Origin: Pseudomonas azotoformans
GTDB taxonomy: Bacteria; Pseudomonadota; Gammaproteobacteria; Pseudomonadales; Pseudomonadaceae
Assembly: GCF_900103345.1 (NCBI RefSeq)
Contig: NZ_LT629702.1
Span: forward strand, 6,301,501 to 6,365,500
Reading direction: 5' to 3'
Length of the DNA: 64,000 bases
Positions 9,111-17,722 of the stretch are shown piece after piece. Numbering within the stretch: position 1 is the stretch's first letter; the number at the start of each line of letters is the position of its first letter. The notes beneath the pieces were generated by a model. It was not told the origin of the DNA, did not search any database, and worked only from the letters and a program-made list of their open reading frames with translations. Made by a program: the position numbers and the translations under genes.

Positions 9111-10259
9111 TTACTCCCCCTGGCCAGCAGCTGCGGCAGGAGCTGGAGCAGAACCGGCAGGCTTGGCGTTGTCGGCGTCCTTGACCTTGACTTCGATGCC
9201 CGGCTTGATGAATTGCAGGCCTTCGGTGATCACGCGGTCACCGGCGTCCAGGCCTTTTTCCACCAGCCAGTAGGCGCCGGCGGTGCGGTTGGCCACCAGT
9301 TGACGCTGCTCGACCTTGTTGTCCTTGTTCACCACCATGGCGGTCGGGATACCTTTGATATCGCGGGTCACGCCTTGTTGTGGCGCCAGGATGGCCTTGC
9401 TGTTCACGCCGGCTTGCAATTGGGCGTGCACGAACATGCCCGGCAGCAGGGTGTGGTCAGGGTTGGGGAACACGGCGCGCAGGGTCACGGAGCCAGTGGT
9501 CTGGTCGACCGACACTTCGGAGAATTCCAGCTTGCCGTCCTGGCCATAAGCAGTGCCGTCTTCCAGGGTCAGCTTGACCTTGGCCGCGTTGGCGCCGGCT
9601 TTTTCCAGCTGGCCGCTTTCCAGGTCGCGGCGCAGTTTCAGCATTTCAGCCGAGGACTGCGTGACGTCGACGTAGATCGGGTCCAGTTGCTGGATGACGG
9701 CCATGGCATCGGTCTGGCCGTTGCTGACCAGCGCACCTTCGGTCACCGAAGAACGGCCGATACGCCCGGAGATCGGCGCGAACACTTTGGTGTAGCGCAC
9801 GTTGATCTGGGCGGTTTGAACGTTTGCTTCCGCGGTCATGCGGTTGGCAACGGCGGTGTCGTATTCCTGACGGCTGACGGCCTGCTCATCGACCAACTGC
9901 TTGTAGCGGTCGGAGATGGACTTGGTCTGGGTCAGGCTGGCTTGTGCGCTTTTCAGGGTGGCGTCATACACCGACGGGTCGATCTGGTAGAGCTGTTGCC
10001 CTTCCTTCACGTCGCCGCCTTCCTTGAACAGGCGCTTGAGAATGATGCCGTTGACCTGTGGGCGAACTTCCGCAATGCGGTAGGCGGTGGTGCGGCCTGG
10101 CAGCTCGGTCGTCAGGGTATAGGCTTGCGGTTGAATGGTGACCACGCCGACCTGAGGGGTTTGGGCGGGCGGAGCCGCTTCTTCCTTTTTACATCCGCTG
10201 AGCAGCGATGCCAGGGCGACGGCAGTGACCAGAGCGGTAACAGCTGGCTTAAGTTGCAT
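9111..10259 (-). CDS. emhA: RND periplasmic adaptor lipoprotein (EmhA/TtgA/MexA family)
   Basis: The 382-residue product starts at the ATG at 10259, preceded by GAGGA at good spacing. The lipobox LLSGC anchors it to the inner membrane. The membrane-fusion-protein order is visible: a lipoyl half-motif (RPQVNGIILKRLFKEGGDVK), an alpha-hairpin (about 95-165), the second lipoyl half (VFAPISGRIGRSSVTEGALV), then beta-barrel and membrane-proximal domains. It links EmhB to EmhC. It is the first gene of the operon and faces emhR across the shared operator. Confidence 0.92.
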   Translation of the reverse strand: MQLKPAVTALVTAVALASLLSGCKKEEAAPPAQTPQVGVVTIQPQAYTLTTELPGRTTAYRIAEVRPQVNGIILKRLFKEGGDVKEGQQLYQIDPSVYDATLKSAQASLTQTKSISDRYKQLVDEQAVSRQEYDTAVANRMTAEANVQTAQINVRYTKVFAPISGRIGRSSVTEGALVSNGQTDAMAVIQQLDPIYVDVTQSSAEMLKLRRDLESGQLEKAGANAAKVKLTLEDGTAYGQDGKLEFSEVSVDQTTGSVTLRAVFPNPDHTLLPGMFVHAQLQAGVNSKAILAPQQGVTRDIKGIPTAMVVNKDNKVEQRQLVANRTAGAYWLVEKGLDAGDRVITEGLQFIKPGIEVKVKDADNAKPAGSAPAPAAAAGQGE

Positions 10260-10340
10260 GAAGATCCTCGGGTCAGGCGCGCAGGGTGCGCACAAGAAGT
10301 GTGGAAGGGTAAAAAACAAGCTGTGAGTGGATAAGTAGCT

Positions 10341-10385
10341 TGCTACGCAATATACTTACGTTCATGGTTGTTTGTAAACTCTTGA
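10341..10385. promoter_or_regulatory. EmhR/TtgR-type operator and emhABC promoter
   Basis: On the minus strand the segment reads GAGTTTACAAACAACCATGA then ACGTAAGTATATTGC. As I remember it, this matches the P. putida TtgR operator almost base for base. TTTACA and TATATT, 18 bases apart, can serve as -35 and -10 for emhABC, so bound repressor would block RNA polymerase. In P. putida the same site also covers the repressor's own promoter. Confidence 0.75.
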
Positions 10386-10524
10386 CAGGCTTCGCGGAAT
10401 GTTGACAAAGCAACGTCCAAAGCCTCGATTTTAGTACGTTCGGCGCCCATGACGGTGTCGTCCCACAAGTATTCAGACGGTGGCCAACCACCACCCACCG
10501 TGTCCCGATTGAGGTTTTACTGCC

Positions 10525-11157
10525 ATGGTTCGTCGCACCAAAGAGGAAGCTCAGGAAACGCGCAGCCAGATTCTCCAAGCCGCCGAGCAAGCCTTCTATG
10601 AGCGTGGCGTTGCGCGGACCACGCTGGCGGATATCGCCGCGCTGGCCGGTGTGACGCGGGGTGCTATCTACTGGCATTTCAGCAATAAATCCGATTTGCT
10701 GCAGGCACTGCTCGACACGCTGCATGAGCCGCTGGACGAGTTGGCCAGGGCCAGTGAAAGCGAGGATGAACTCGACCCGCTGGGCTGTATGCGCAAGTTG
10801 TTGATTCATTTGTTCCATCAAGTGGCCCTGGACCCGAAAACCCGGCGCATCAACGAGATCTTGTTCCATAAGTGCGAATTCACCGATGAAATGTGCGACA
10901 TGCGCCGCCAGCGCCAGACCCACAGCCTGGAATGCAACCTGCGCATCGGCCTGACATTGCGTAACGCGGTCCATCGCGGGCAACTTCCGGAAAACCTCGA
11001 CACCACCCGTGGCGCGGTGTGCATCCACGCCTACATCAACGGGCTGATCGGCCAGTGGCTACTGGTACCCGACAGCTTCCAACTGCATCAGGAAGCCGAA
11101 CGTTGGGTGGACGCCGGGCTGGACATGCTGCGCTGGAGCCCAAGCCTGCGCAATTAA
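10525..11157 (+). CDS. emhR: TetR-family repressor of the EmhABC pump (EmhR/TtgR)
   Basis: The 210-residue protein begins [20 protein letters not shown] and has a TetR helix-turn-helix at about residues 32-52 ([20 protein letters not shown]). The C-terminal ligand domain is of the AcrR/TtgR type ([18 protein letters not shown]). Length and sequence match TtgR/EmhR, which releases DNA when it binds aromatic compounds or antibiotics. It is divergent from emhABC and shares a 265-base regulatory region with it. GAGG lies about ten bases before the ATG. Confidence 0.9.
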   Translation: MVRRTKEEAQETRSQILQAAEQAFYERGVARTTLADIAALAGVTRGAIYWHFSNKSDLLQALLDTLHEPLDELARASESEDELDPLGCMRKLLIHLFHQVALDPKTRRINEILFHKCEFTDEMCDMRRQRQTHSLECNLRIGLTLRNAVHRGQLPENLDTTRGAVCIHAYINGLIGQWLLVPDSFQLHQEAERWVDAGLDMLRWSPSLRN

Positions 11158-11288
11158 GACAAAATGCGTAATTGCATCAGGTTGTGTCAACAGTAAAGCC
11201 CAAGGACCGTCAATCGTCCTTACGCCTGATTAGTGGGGTGACTTTATATACGGGCTGGCGGGCGGTTGATAGGTAGCCGCCTAAGTAT

Positions 11289-11345
11289 TTTGTAGCGATT
11301 TTGTTGCAGGGCTGTGAAGGAATGTTTCCTCCTGGACGCTACAAA
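11289..11345. repeat. 9-bp inverted repeat beside a REPIN
   Basis: TTTGTAGCG (11289-11297) and CGCTACAAA (11337-11345) are perfect inverted copies about 40 bases apart, just left of the REPIN. The rest of the 190 bases after emhR holds only a small hairpin, AAGGAC/GTCCTT, near 11210, without a U-tract. No gene is seen. Confidence 0.35.
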
Positions 11346-11350
11346 TCAAA

Positions 11351-11442
11351 ATGTGAGAGGGGGCTTGCCCCCGATAGCACAGTGTCAGTCACCCGGTTCA
11401 TTGGCTGACACGCCGCTATCGGGGGCAAGCCCCCTCCCACAT
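11351..11442. mobile_element. REPIN, GGGGGCTTGCCCCC family
   Basis: Two inverted REP units, TGTGAGAGGGGGCTTGCC and the mirror GGCAAGCCCCCTCCCACA, flank a variable centre. Each REP has its own GGGGGCTTGCCCCC hairpin. It lies between convergent emhR and the OYE gene. REPINs are non-autonomous elements mobilised by a RAYT transposase, which is not in this window. Confidence 0.85.
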
Positions 11443-11471
11443 TGGGTAGTCGTACTACTTCGGAATAACGA

Positions 11472-12527
11472 TTACAGCGCCAGGGTCGGGTAGTCGATGT
11501 AGCCGACCGGGCCTTTGCCATAGAAGGTTTCCGGATGCGCTTCGTTCAGCGGCGCATCAGCCTTCAAGCGCGCCGGCAGGTCCGGGTTGGCAATGAACGG
11601 CACACCAAAGGCCACCGCATCCGCCTTGCCCGAGGCCAGCCAGGCGTTGGCGCTGTCCTTGGTGAAGCGCTCGTTGGCGATGTAGGTGCCGCCGAAGGCT
11701 TTCTTCAATTGCGGGCCAAGGCTGTCCGCACCTTCTTTCTCACGGGAGCAGATGAAGGCGATGCCACGCTTGCCCAGTTCACTGGCGACGTAGGTGAAGG
11801 TTTCCGCCAGGTTGTCGTCGCCCATGTCATGGGAGTCGGCGCGCGGTGCGAGGTGCACACCCACGCGGCCAGCACCCCAGACTTCGATGGCGGCGTCGGT
11901 CACTTCCAGCAGCAGGCGTGCACGGTTTTCCAGGGAGCCGCCGTACTGGTCGGTGCGCTGGTTGGTGCTGCTCTGCAGGAACTGGTCGAGCAGGTAGCCG
12001 TTGGCGCCATGGATTTCCACGCCGTCGAAACCGGCGGCCTTGGCGTTCTCGGCGCCGGTGCGGTAGGCGTCGATGATGTCGGCGATTTCAGCGGTTTCCA
12101 AGGCGCGTGGGGTCGGGTAGTCGGCCAGCGGGCGAACCAGGCTGACGTGGCCTTTGGGCTGGATCGCGCTCGGTGCGACCGGGGTTTCGCCGTTCAGGTA
12201 CGACTCATGGGAAATACGGCCCACGTGCCACAGTTGCAGGAAGATCTTGCCGCCTGCGCCGTGCACGGCCTTGGTCACGTTGGCCCAGCCGCGCACCTGG
12301 TCGTTGGACCAGATGCCCGGGGTGTCCGGGTAGCCCACGCCCAGTGGCGTCACCGAGGTGGCTTCGCTGAGGATCAGCCCGGCGGAAGCGCGTTGCACGT
12401 AGTACTCGGCCATTAGCGCATTGGGTACGCGACCGGCGTCGGCACGGCAGCGGGTCAGCGGCGCCATGATGATGCGGTTCGACAGTTCCAGGTCGCCCAG
12501 TTTGATTGGATCGAAAATAGTCGTCAT
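11472..12527 (-). CDS. Old Yellow Enzyme-family alkene/xenobiotic reductase (XenB/NemA-like)
   Basis: The 351-residue FMN-dependent reductase starts MTTIFDPIKLGDLELSNRII with MAPLTRCRAD next, the OYE flavin-binding start. LQLWHVGRISH, the substrate-binding FDGVEIHGANGYLLDQFLQ and NQRTDQYGGSLENRARLLLEV are all intact. XenB-like enzymes reduce activated C=C bonds, nitroesters and nitroaromatics with NADPH. It is the last gene of an arsR-MFS-reductase operon, 30 bases after the transporter. This points to a response to electrophilic or quinone-like compounds. The exact substrate is unknown. Confidence 0.88.
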   Translation of the reverse strand: MTTIFDPIKLGDLELSNRIIMAPLTRCRADAGRVPNALMAEYYVQRASAGLILSEATSVTPLGVGYPDTPGIWSNDQVRGWANVTKAVHGAGGKIFLQLWHVGRISHESYLNGETPVAPSAIQPKGHVSLVRPLADYPTPRALETAEIADIIDAYRTGAENAKAAGFDGVEIHGANGYLLDQFLQSSTNQRTDQYGGSLENRARLLLEVTDAAIEVWGAGRVGVHLAPRADSHDMGDDNLAETFTYVASELGKRGIAFICSREKEGADSLGPQLKKAFGGTYIANERFTKDSANAWLASGKADAVAFGVPFIANPDLPARLKADAPLNEAHPETFYGKGPVGYIDYPTLAL

Positions 12528-12557
12528 GGGATAACACCTTTCTCTTTAAGTGGTTGA

Positions 12558-13724
12558 TCAGTGGGTCGCGGGGGCCAGGTCGGCATCGCCGCCCTGACGG
12601 AAGGTAATCAGCGTCACCAGCAGCGCGAGAATCGCCAGGGCGGCTGCGGCCAAGGGCACGCTGGTCAGGCCGAAACCGTGGGCAATCACACTGCCGCCGA
12701 CCCAGGCACCCAGGGCGTTGCCGATGTTGAAAGCGCCGATGTTCAGGGTGGACACCAGGTTCGGTGCAGCCTTGCCGAAGGTCACCACGTTGATCTGCAA
12801 CGCCGGCACGGCGGCAAACGAGGCGGTGGCCCAGAGGAACAGGGTGATTTCAGTTGGGATCACCGCGATGCTGGTCCATGCCAGCGCCGTGGAGACCACC
12901 GCCATGCTGATGAACACGCCGACCAGGGTGGCGGCCAGGCGTTTGTCCGCCAACTTGCCGCCGATGATGTTGCCCACGGTGAGGCCCAGGCCGATCAGCA
13001 GCAGGGTCCAGGTCACGCCCTTGGGCGACACACCGGTGACATCGCCCAGCAGCGGCGCGACGTAGGTAAAGAGGGTGAACATGGACGCGGCGAACAGCGC
13101 GGTCATGCTCAGCGACAGCCAGATGCCGGCGCCCTTGAGGGCGGCCAGTTCGGCGCGCATGTCGAGTTTTTCTTCATCACGCTTGGCCGGCAGGAAGCGG
13201 ATCAGGCCGATCAGCGCCACTACCCCAATCACCGTCACCGCCCAGAATGTCGAGCGCCAGCCGGCTGCCTGGCCCAGTGCGGTGCCCAGCGGCACGCCGA
13301 GCACATTGGCCAGGGTCAGGCCGGTGAACATCAGGGCCACGGCCGAAGCACGCTTGTTGGCCGGCACCAGGTTGGCCGCCACCACTGAACCGATCCCAAA
13401 GAACGCACCGTGGCACAGCGCGGTGACCACACGGGCAAACATCAGCACGTTGTAGTCACTGGCCAGGGCGCACAAAAGGTTGCCGACAATGAAGATCCCC
13501 ATCAACGCTACCAGGGCCGCCTTGCGTGGCAGCCTGGCAGTGGCCAGTGCCATGAACGGCGCACCGATCGCTACGCCCAGGGCGTAGCCGGTGACCAGCC
13601 AGCCGGCGCCGGGAATCGACACCCCCAAGTCCGCCGCCACATCGGGCAGCAAGCCCATGATGACGAACTCGGTGGTGCCGATGGCGAAGGCGCTGAGGGC
13701 CAGTATGAGTAGCGAGAGGGGCAT
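12558..13724 (-). CDS. MFS drug/metabolite exporter (DHA1, AraJ/YdhP-like)
   Basis: The 388-residue protein has 12 hydrophobic segments and the DHA1 start LALSAFAIGTTEFVIMGLLP. The motif between helices 2 and 3 is ATARLPRKAALVA, and motif C lies at about residues 130-145 (TGLTLANVLGVPLGTALGQ). This group exports small hydrophobic compounds or sugars using the proton gradient. AAGGA precedes the ATG. It is co-transcribed between the ArsR gene (13-base gap) and the OYE reductase, so it probably exports the same class of compound the reductase acts on. Confidence 0.85.
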   Translation of the reverse strand: MPLSLLILALSAFAIGTTEFVIMGLLPDVAADLGVSIPGAGWLVTGYALGVAIGAPFMALATARLPRKAALVALMGIFIVGNLLCALASDYNVLMFARVVTALCHGAFFGIGSVVAANLVPANKRASAVALMFTGLTLANVLGVPLGTALGQAAGWRSTFWAVTVIGVVALIGLIRFLPAKRDEEKLDMRAELAALKGAGIWLSLSMTALFAASMFTLFTYVAPLLGDVTGVSPKGVTWTLLLIGLGLTVGNIIGGKLADKRLAATLVGVFISMAVVSTALAWTSIAVIPTEITLFLWATASFAAVPALQINVVTFGKAAPNLVSTLNIGAFNIGNALGAWVGGSVIAHGFGLTSVPLAAAALAILALLVTLITFRQGGDADLAPATH

Positions 13725-13737
13725 TCGTGGTTCCTTG

Positions 13738-14064
13738 TTACAGCGCTGCGCTGTCGTGCGCGCTGAGTTCGGTGGTGAGCGCTGCGAGGAAGGCCTGGAT
13801 GGTGTCCTCGTTGCGTTTGAAAAAGTGCCACTGGCCGGCCTTTTGGCTGCTGATCAACCCGGCGCGTTGCAGGGTGGCCAGGTGGGCCGACACGGTCGAC
13901 TGGGACAAGCCGCAGCGCTGGTCGATCTGCCCGGCGCAGATGCCGTATTCGTGGTTGTGCAGTTGCTCGGGGAATTGCACTTTCGGGTCTTTCAGCCAGG
14001 TGAGGATGTCTCGTCGTACTGGGTGCGCCAGGGCTTTTATTATTTCGTCGAGGTCGATGGACAT
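13738..14064 (-). CDS. ArsR-family repressor with two cysteines near the recognition helix
   Basis: The 108-residue protein has a winged helix with recognition segment GLSQSTVSAHLATLQRAGLI (residues about 52-72) and wing QKAGQWHFFKRNE. The usual ArsR metal site (ELCVCDL) is absent. Instead Cys43 and Cys51 lie just before the recognition helix (HEYGICAGQIDQRCGLSQ), a possible thiol sensor. It heads the operon with an MFS exporter and an OYE reductase. Inverted repeats in its upstream region suggest autorepression. The inducer is inferred to be an electrophile. Confidence 0.85.
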   Translation of the reverse strand: MSIDLDEIIKALAHPVRRDILTWLKDPKVQFPEQLHNHEYGICAGQIDQRCGLSQSTVSAHLATLQRAGLISSQKAGQWHFFKRNEDTIQAFLAALTTELSAHDSAAL

Positions 14065-14115
14065 GGCAGGTGCTCGTTTGCGTGCAGCGTTATATCGCGA
14101 TGAGGCGAACTTTAA

Positions 14116-14179
14116 ATCGGTCTATCCCGATATACCAATATGATTTTGATCTGAGCCTAGGCTCAATCGGTATATCGGG
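14116..14179. promoter_or_regulatory. Probable operators between arsR and acpH
   Basis: CCCGATATACC (14126-14136) and GGTATATCGGG (14169-14179) are perfect inverted copies. Between them lies the 14-bp palindrome TGAGCCTAGGCTCA (14152-14165). The left copy also sits in a local dyad, ATCGG-tctat-CCCGAT. The layout fits binding by the dimeric ArsR repressor encoded beside it. Confidence 0.6.
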
Positions 14180-14218
14180 TTATAACGATACGTTGACGGC
14201 AGTGATAGACTGCGCGCC

Positions 14219-14797
14219 ATGAATTATCTCGCACATCTGCACCTGGGCGGCCAACTTCCTGCGCAACTGCTGGGCAGCCTGTATGGCGACTTTGTCAAAG
14301 GCCGCCTGCAGGGCCAGTTCAGCCCGCAAATCGAAGCGGCGATCCAGTTGCATCGTTCCATCGACCGCTTCACCGACAGCCATCCGCTGGTAGGTGAGGC
14401 GTTGTCGCGCTTCAGCCTGACCCGCAGGCGTTATGCCGGGATCGTCCTCGATGTGTTTTTCGACCACTGTCTGGCGCGGGACTGGGCGCTGTATGCCGAC
14501 CAGCCGCTGGAGCACTTCACCTCGCAGGTGTACCGCGTGCTGGCGGCCGAACCGCAATTGCCGGGCCGGCTCGCGCAGATTGCGCCGTATATGGCAGCGG
14601 ATGATTGGTTGGGTTCGTACCGTGAATTTGCGGTGATGGGGCAGGTGTTGCGGGGGATTTCGCGTCGGCTGACACAGCCCGAGGAGCTGGGGCATGCCAT
14701 GCAGGAGTTGCGAGAGTTGTACGAGCCGCTGAGTGAAGATTTCCGACGGTTCTACCCCGAGCTGCAAGCATTCGCACAGATCCAACTGACAAGGTAA
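14219..14797 (+). CDS. acpH: Acyl carrier protein phosphodiesterase
   Basis: The 192-residue product begins MNYLAHLHLGGQLPAQLLGS with LYGDFVKGR next, matching E. coli AcpH (MNFLAHLHLA..GNLLADFVRG). AcpH is an HD-like metallohydrolase that removes 4'-phosphopantetheine from holo-ACP. The HRSIDRFTDSHPLV segment and FFDHCLARDW carry the likely metal ligands. It is divergent from the arsR operon and followed by a REPIN. No clear ribosome site precedes the ATG, but the alignment with AcpH supports this start. Confidence 0.88.
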   Translation: MNYLAHLHLGGQLPAQLLGSLYGDFVKGRLQGQFSPQIEAAIQLHRSIDRFTDSHPLVGEALSRFSLTRRRYAGIVLDVFFDHCLARDWALYADQPLEHFTSQVYRVLAAEPQLPGRLAQIAPYMAADDWLGSYREFAVMGQVLRGISRRLTQPEELGHAMQELRELYEPLSEDFRRFYPELQAFAQIQLTR

Positions 14798-14803
14798 AGC
14801 TGA

Positions 14804-14895
14804 ATGTGGGAGGGGGCTTGCCCCCGATAGCAATGGTTCAGTCAAAGCATGCAGTGACTGACACACCCCAATCGGGGGCAAGCCCCCTCCCACAT
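14804..14895. mobile_element. REPIN, GGGGGCTTGCCCCC family
   Basis: ATGTGGGAGGGGGCTTGC and its mirror GCAAGCCCCCTCCCACAT frame a 92-base element between the convergent acpH and olsA genes. The centre is variable. Confidence 0.88.
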
Positions 14896-14916
14896 TTGAA
14901 CGGTGTTCACTTGAGT

Positions 14917-15708
14917 TCAGGCAGCGAATGCTGGTCGAGCATCCACGTGCTCCGCTTCCGGCACCGGCCCAAACAACGCCTTCTGCACCGCCTGCTGCGC
15001 CTGATACGCCAGCGCCGCGCGTTCCTGCCCGGCACAGGCAATCGGCTTGAGTACGTGGATTTCCACATCGCCCTGGTCATTGGCAAACAAGCGCATCAGG
15101 TGCGAGAGCAAATCATCATCGCCAATAAAGGGAGCCAGCGGGTCCACTTGCCCCTCACGCAGGTAACGGATCGCCACCGGTTGCAGCGACACATCCGCAT
15201 CAATCGCACTGGCCAGCAGGCGCCCGTGGAAGGTGCGCAGGCTGCGCCCGTCGGTGGTGGTGCCTTCGGGGAACATCAGCAACGGATGCTCTTGCTCCAG
15301 GTGACGGGTCATCTGCTTGCGGATCAACTGGCTGTCGCCCGAACCACGGCGGATAAACAGGCTACCGGCCTTGGCCGCCAACCAACCTGCCACCGGCCAG
15401 GTGCGCACTTCGGCCTTGGACAGGAATGACATCGGCGCCACGGCGCCGAGCAGCGGAATATCGGTCCAGGACACGTGATTGCTCACCCACAGCATCGGCT
15501 GCGTCGGCAATTCACCGTGCACCGTCACGCGAAAGGGCAGGGCGTTGGTCAGCCGCGCCATGAAAAAACGCGACCAACGTTGGCGCCGTACCATCGAATT
15601 GGCGATGCCCAAACGCTCGAACACCCCAAACACACTGGCCATGCTCAAACCCAACGCCACCACCACCAGCACCCGGGCAATGCGCCCGTACACGCGCAGG
15701 CGGCTCAT
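14917..15708 (-). CDS. olsA: Lyso-ornithine lipid O-acyltransferase (PlsC family, OlsA-like)
   Basis: The 263-residue protein has an N-terminal membrane segment (VLVVVALGLSMASVFGVF) and a PlsC domain. The catalytic motif is NHVSWTD and the phosphate/substrate motif is FPEGTTTDG. It would add the second, ester-linked acyl chain to lyso-ornithine lipid. Its ATG overlaps the olsB stop by one base (TGATG), so it is translationally coupled. I set the start at the overlap; a longer frame upstream lacks support. General lyso-PA acyltransferase activity is the alternative, but the olsB neighbour favours OlsA. Confidence 0.8.
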   Translation of the reverse strand: MSRLRVYGRIARVLVVVALGLSMASVFGVFERLGIANSMVRRQRWSRFFMARLTNALPFRVTVHGELPTQPMLWVSNHVSWTDIPLLGAVAPMSFLSKAEVRTWPVAGWLAAKAGSLFIRRGSGDSQLIRKQMTRHLEQEHPLLMFPEGTTTDGRSLRTFHGRLLASAIDADVSLQPVAIRYLREGQVDPLAPFIGDDDLLSHLMRLFANDQGDVEIHVLKPIACAGQERAALAYQAQQAVQKALFGPVPEAEHVDARPAFAA

Positions 15709-16463
15709 CACATTGCAGCCTTGAAGTGGCGCGCGTAACGCGGGCACAGTTCGTCGCGCTTGAGCAGGATGAACACGTCGGCCACCTGGAAGTCTTCATC
15801 CCAGCACGGCTCGCCGCAGATCTTCGCACCCAGGCGCATGTAGGCCTTGAGCAATGGCGGCATCTCGGCGATCACGTTGGACGGCAGGTCCAGCGCCGGC
15901 AGTGGTTTTTTCGGTTCGGCGCGCAGGTGTTCGTTGCACAGGTAGCGCTCGCGCAGGCGCTGCATGATCGCGTGGGCCTGGATCCCGCCGTCGTGCATCG
16001 GGATGCTCGCGCAGCCCATCAGGTAGCTGTAGCCACCCTGGTTGAGCACCTCGGCCAACTCGCCCCACAGCACCGCGATGGTGCCGCCGTTGCGGTAGGC
16101 GGGGTCGACGCAGGTGCGGCCGATCTCCAGGATCGGGCCCTGCAGGTGCAGCAGGCCATGCAGGCTGAATTCTTCTTCGCTGTAGAACCGGCCCAGGGTG
16201 CTGGCGGCCTGGTGGTCCAGCAAGCGGGTGGTGGCCACCAGTCGACCGCTGTTCAAGTCCCGCACACCGATGTGGCTGCAGTGAACATCATAGTCATCCA
16301 TGTCCAGGCCCAGTTCCGCGCCTTTCAGCTTGGCGTTGAACTCGCCGCTGAACACGTTGAACCGCAGGGCCTGGGCTTCCTGCAACGCCTGCGCGCCAAC
16401 CAGGCGTTCGGCTTGCAGACGGCGTTCATTGCCGGTGTCGCTGATGCGGGCGATCTGAGTCAT
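15708..16463 (-). CDS. olsB: L-ornithine N-alpha-acyltransferase (OlsB-like)
   Basis: The 251-residue protein is a GNAT/hemolysin-like acyltransferase with [18 protein letters not shown] near the start, [20 protein letters not shown] in the acyl-donor site, and [14 protein letters not shown]. It matches the Pseudomonas OlsB family (PA4350-like), which joins a 3-hydroxyacyl chain from ACP to ornithine. This is the first step of phosphorus-free ornithine lipid synthesis under phosphate starvation. GGAG lies before the ATG. It forms an operon with olsA, and a PHO-box-like site lies upstream. Confidence 0.82.
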   Translation of the reverse strand: MTQIARISDTGNERRLQAERLVGAQALQEAQALRFNVFSGEFNAKLKGAELGLDMDDYDVHCSHIGVRDLNSGRLVATTRLLDHQAASTLGRFYSEEEFSLHGLLHLQGPILEIGRTCVDPAYRNGGTIAVLWGELAEVLNQGGYSYLMGCASIPMHDGGIQAHAIMQRLRERYLCNEHLRAEPKKPLPALDLPSNVIAEMPPLLKAYMRLGAKICGEPCWDEDFQVADVFILLKRDELCPRYARHFKAAM

Positions 16464-16557
16464 GGCGAATCTCCGAGTGCCAGCCACCTTTCGGCCGGTC
16501 GACTTGTTTGTCCAAACTCAGGCTATGTAGGCTCGGTGTCATCTCCATGAAGTTATG

Positions 16558-16575
16558 GTGACGCTTGGATGACAG
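16558..16575 (-). promoter_or_regulatory. Putative PHO box upstream of olsBA
   Basis: On the minus strand the site reads CTGTCAT-CCAA-GCGTCAC. Against CTGTCAT-N4-CTGTCAY it matches 12 of 14 defined bases. GATGACAG (16568-16575) and CTGTCATC (16592-16599) also form an inverted pair facing both genes. PhoB binding would fit the known phosphate control of ornithine lipids. Confidence 0.45.
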
Positions 16576-16648
16576 GCCTTGTGTAGCAAATCTGTCATCA
16601 CCCTCGGCTAGGCTCGCGGGCACGAATGCCCCCCTTGAGTCTGCGTCC

Positions 16649-17722
16649 ATGGTCAGAGGCTTGTTGTGTGTTGCCCTGCTGTTCGTCACCGTCACCGCCC
16701 ATGCCGACACCTGGCCTGACAAGGACTGGGCCAAGGGCACACCGCTCGAAGGCCCGGCTGTCGACGCCCTCAATGCCTACGCTTTCCCACCGCGTGACGA
16801 CACCACCCGCAAAGGCATCCGCACCGACGCGCTGCTGGTGATCCGCGATGGCGTGATCATCTATGAACGCTACGGCGCTCCCACCACCGCCAGCACGCCG
16901 CACCTGACCTGGTCGGTCAGCAAAAGCCTGATGGCCACGGTGCTCGGCGTGGCCTATGGCGAAAACCGCTTCAAACTCACCGACCCCGCCGCACGCTTTT
17001 ACCCGCCGATGAAACAGCACCCCAAGGTAACCATGGCTGACTTGCTGCACTGGGCCTCGGGCCTGGACTGGCAGGAAAACTACGAATACGCCCCGCTGAA
17101 ATCCTCGGTGGTAGCGATGCTCTACACCCGAGGCCGTGGCGATATGGCTGACTTTGCCGCCGACACCGAGGCCGCTGCTGCGCCGGGTCAGGCGTTCCGG
17201 TATTCCAGCGGCGACACCAACATCCTGTCCGCTGCCCTCAAAGGCATGCTCGGCCACAAGGCCTATATGAGTTACCCGTGGGATGCGCTGTTCAAGCCGT
17301 TGGGTATTCGCAACGCCACCTGGGAAACCGACGCCGACGAAACCTTCGTCGCCTCGTCCTACGCCTATCTCACCACCCGCGACCTGGCACGGGTCGGCCT
17401 GCTGATGGCGCGGGACGGGCGATGGGGCGATCAGCAGTTGCTGCCTAAAGACTGGGTCGCCTTCAACCGCCAGCCGTTCGACAAATACAAGGTCGGTCAG
17501 GATGAAGCGGTGCCGGGTGGTCATTGGTGGCTTAACAAAGGCGAACCGCGGCCCTGGCCCGACGCGCCCGCCGACACCTTCGCCGCCCTCGGCCACTGGG
17601 GCCAGGCGTTGTACGTGATGCCCGATGAACACCTGGTGATCGTGCGCTACGGCGATGATCGCGACGGCAGCTATCGCCATAACGAACTGCTCAAGCGCGT
17701 GCTGGCGGCGGTGCAACCATGA
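16649..17722 (+). CDS. Secreted serine hydrolase of the class C beta-lactamase fold
   Basis: The 357-residue protein starts with a Sec signal peptide (MVRGLLCVALLFVTVTAHA). The nucleophile motif SVSK is at residues 89-92, a Tyr motif (RYSSGDTN) comes later, and HWGQALYV stands where KTG/HxG is expected. Such proteins include esterases, D-amino peptidases and DD-peptidases; the role here is unknown. It overlaps the next small gene by four bases. It is divergent from olsBA across a region with PHO-like half-sites. The ribosome site is weak, so the start rests on the signal peptide. Confidence 0.8.
   Translation: MVRGLLCVALLFVTVTAHADTWPDKDWAKGTPLEGPAVDALNAYAFPPRDDTTRKGIRTDALLVIRDGVIIYERYGAPTTASTPHLTWSVSKSLMATVLGVAYGENRFKLTDPAARFYPPMKQHPKVTMADLLHWASGLDWQENYEYAPLKSSVVAMLYTRGRGDMADFAADTEAAAAPGQAFRYSSGDTNILSAALKGMLGHKAYMSYPWDALFKPLGIRNATWETDADETFVASSYAYLTTRDLARVGLLMARDGRWGDQQLLPKDWVAFNRQPFDKYKVGQDEAVPGGHWWLNKGEPRPWPDAPADTFAALGHWGQALYVMPDEHLVIVRYGDDRDGSYRHNELLKRVLAAVQP

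Noticed and set aside
8454..10334. Open frame of 626 codons opposite emhA and the start of emhB
   Set aside because: It is antisense to two certain pump genes and is full of His/Asp/Val repeats typical of high-GC antisense frames.
11351..11442. CRISPR repeat from the repeated GGGGGCTTGCCCCC units
   Set aside because: The units are inverted pairs scattered singly over kilobases, not regularly spaced direct repeats, and no cas genes are present.
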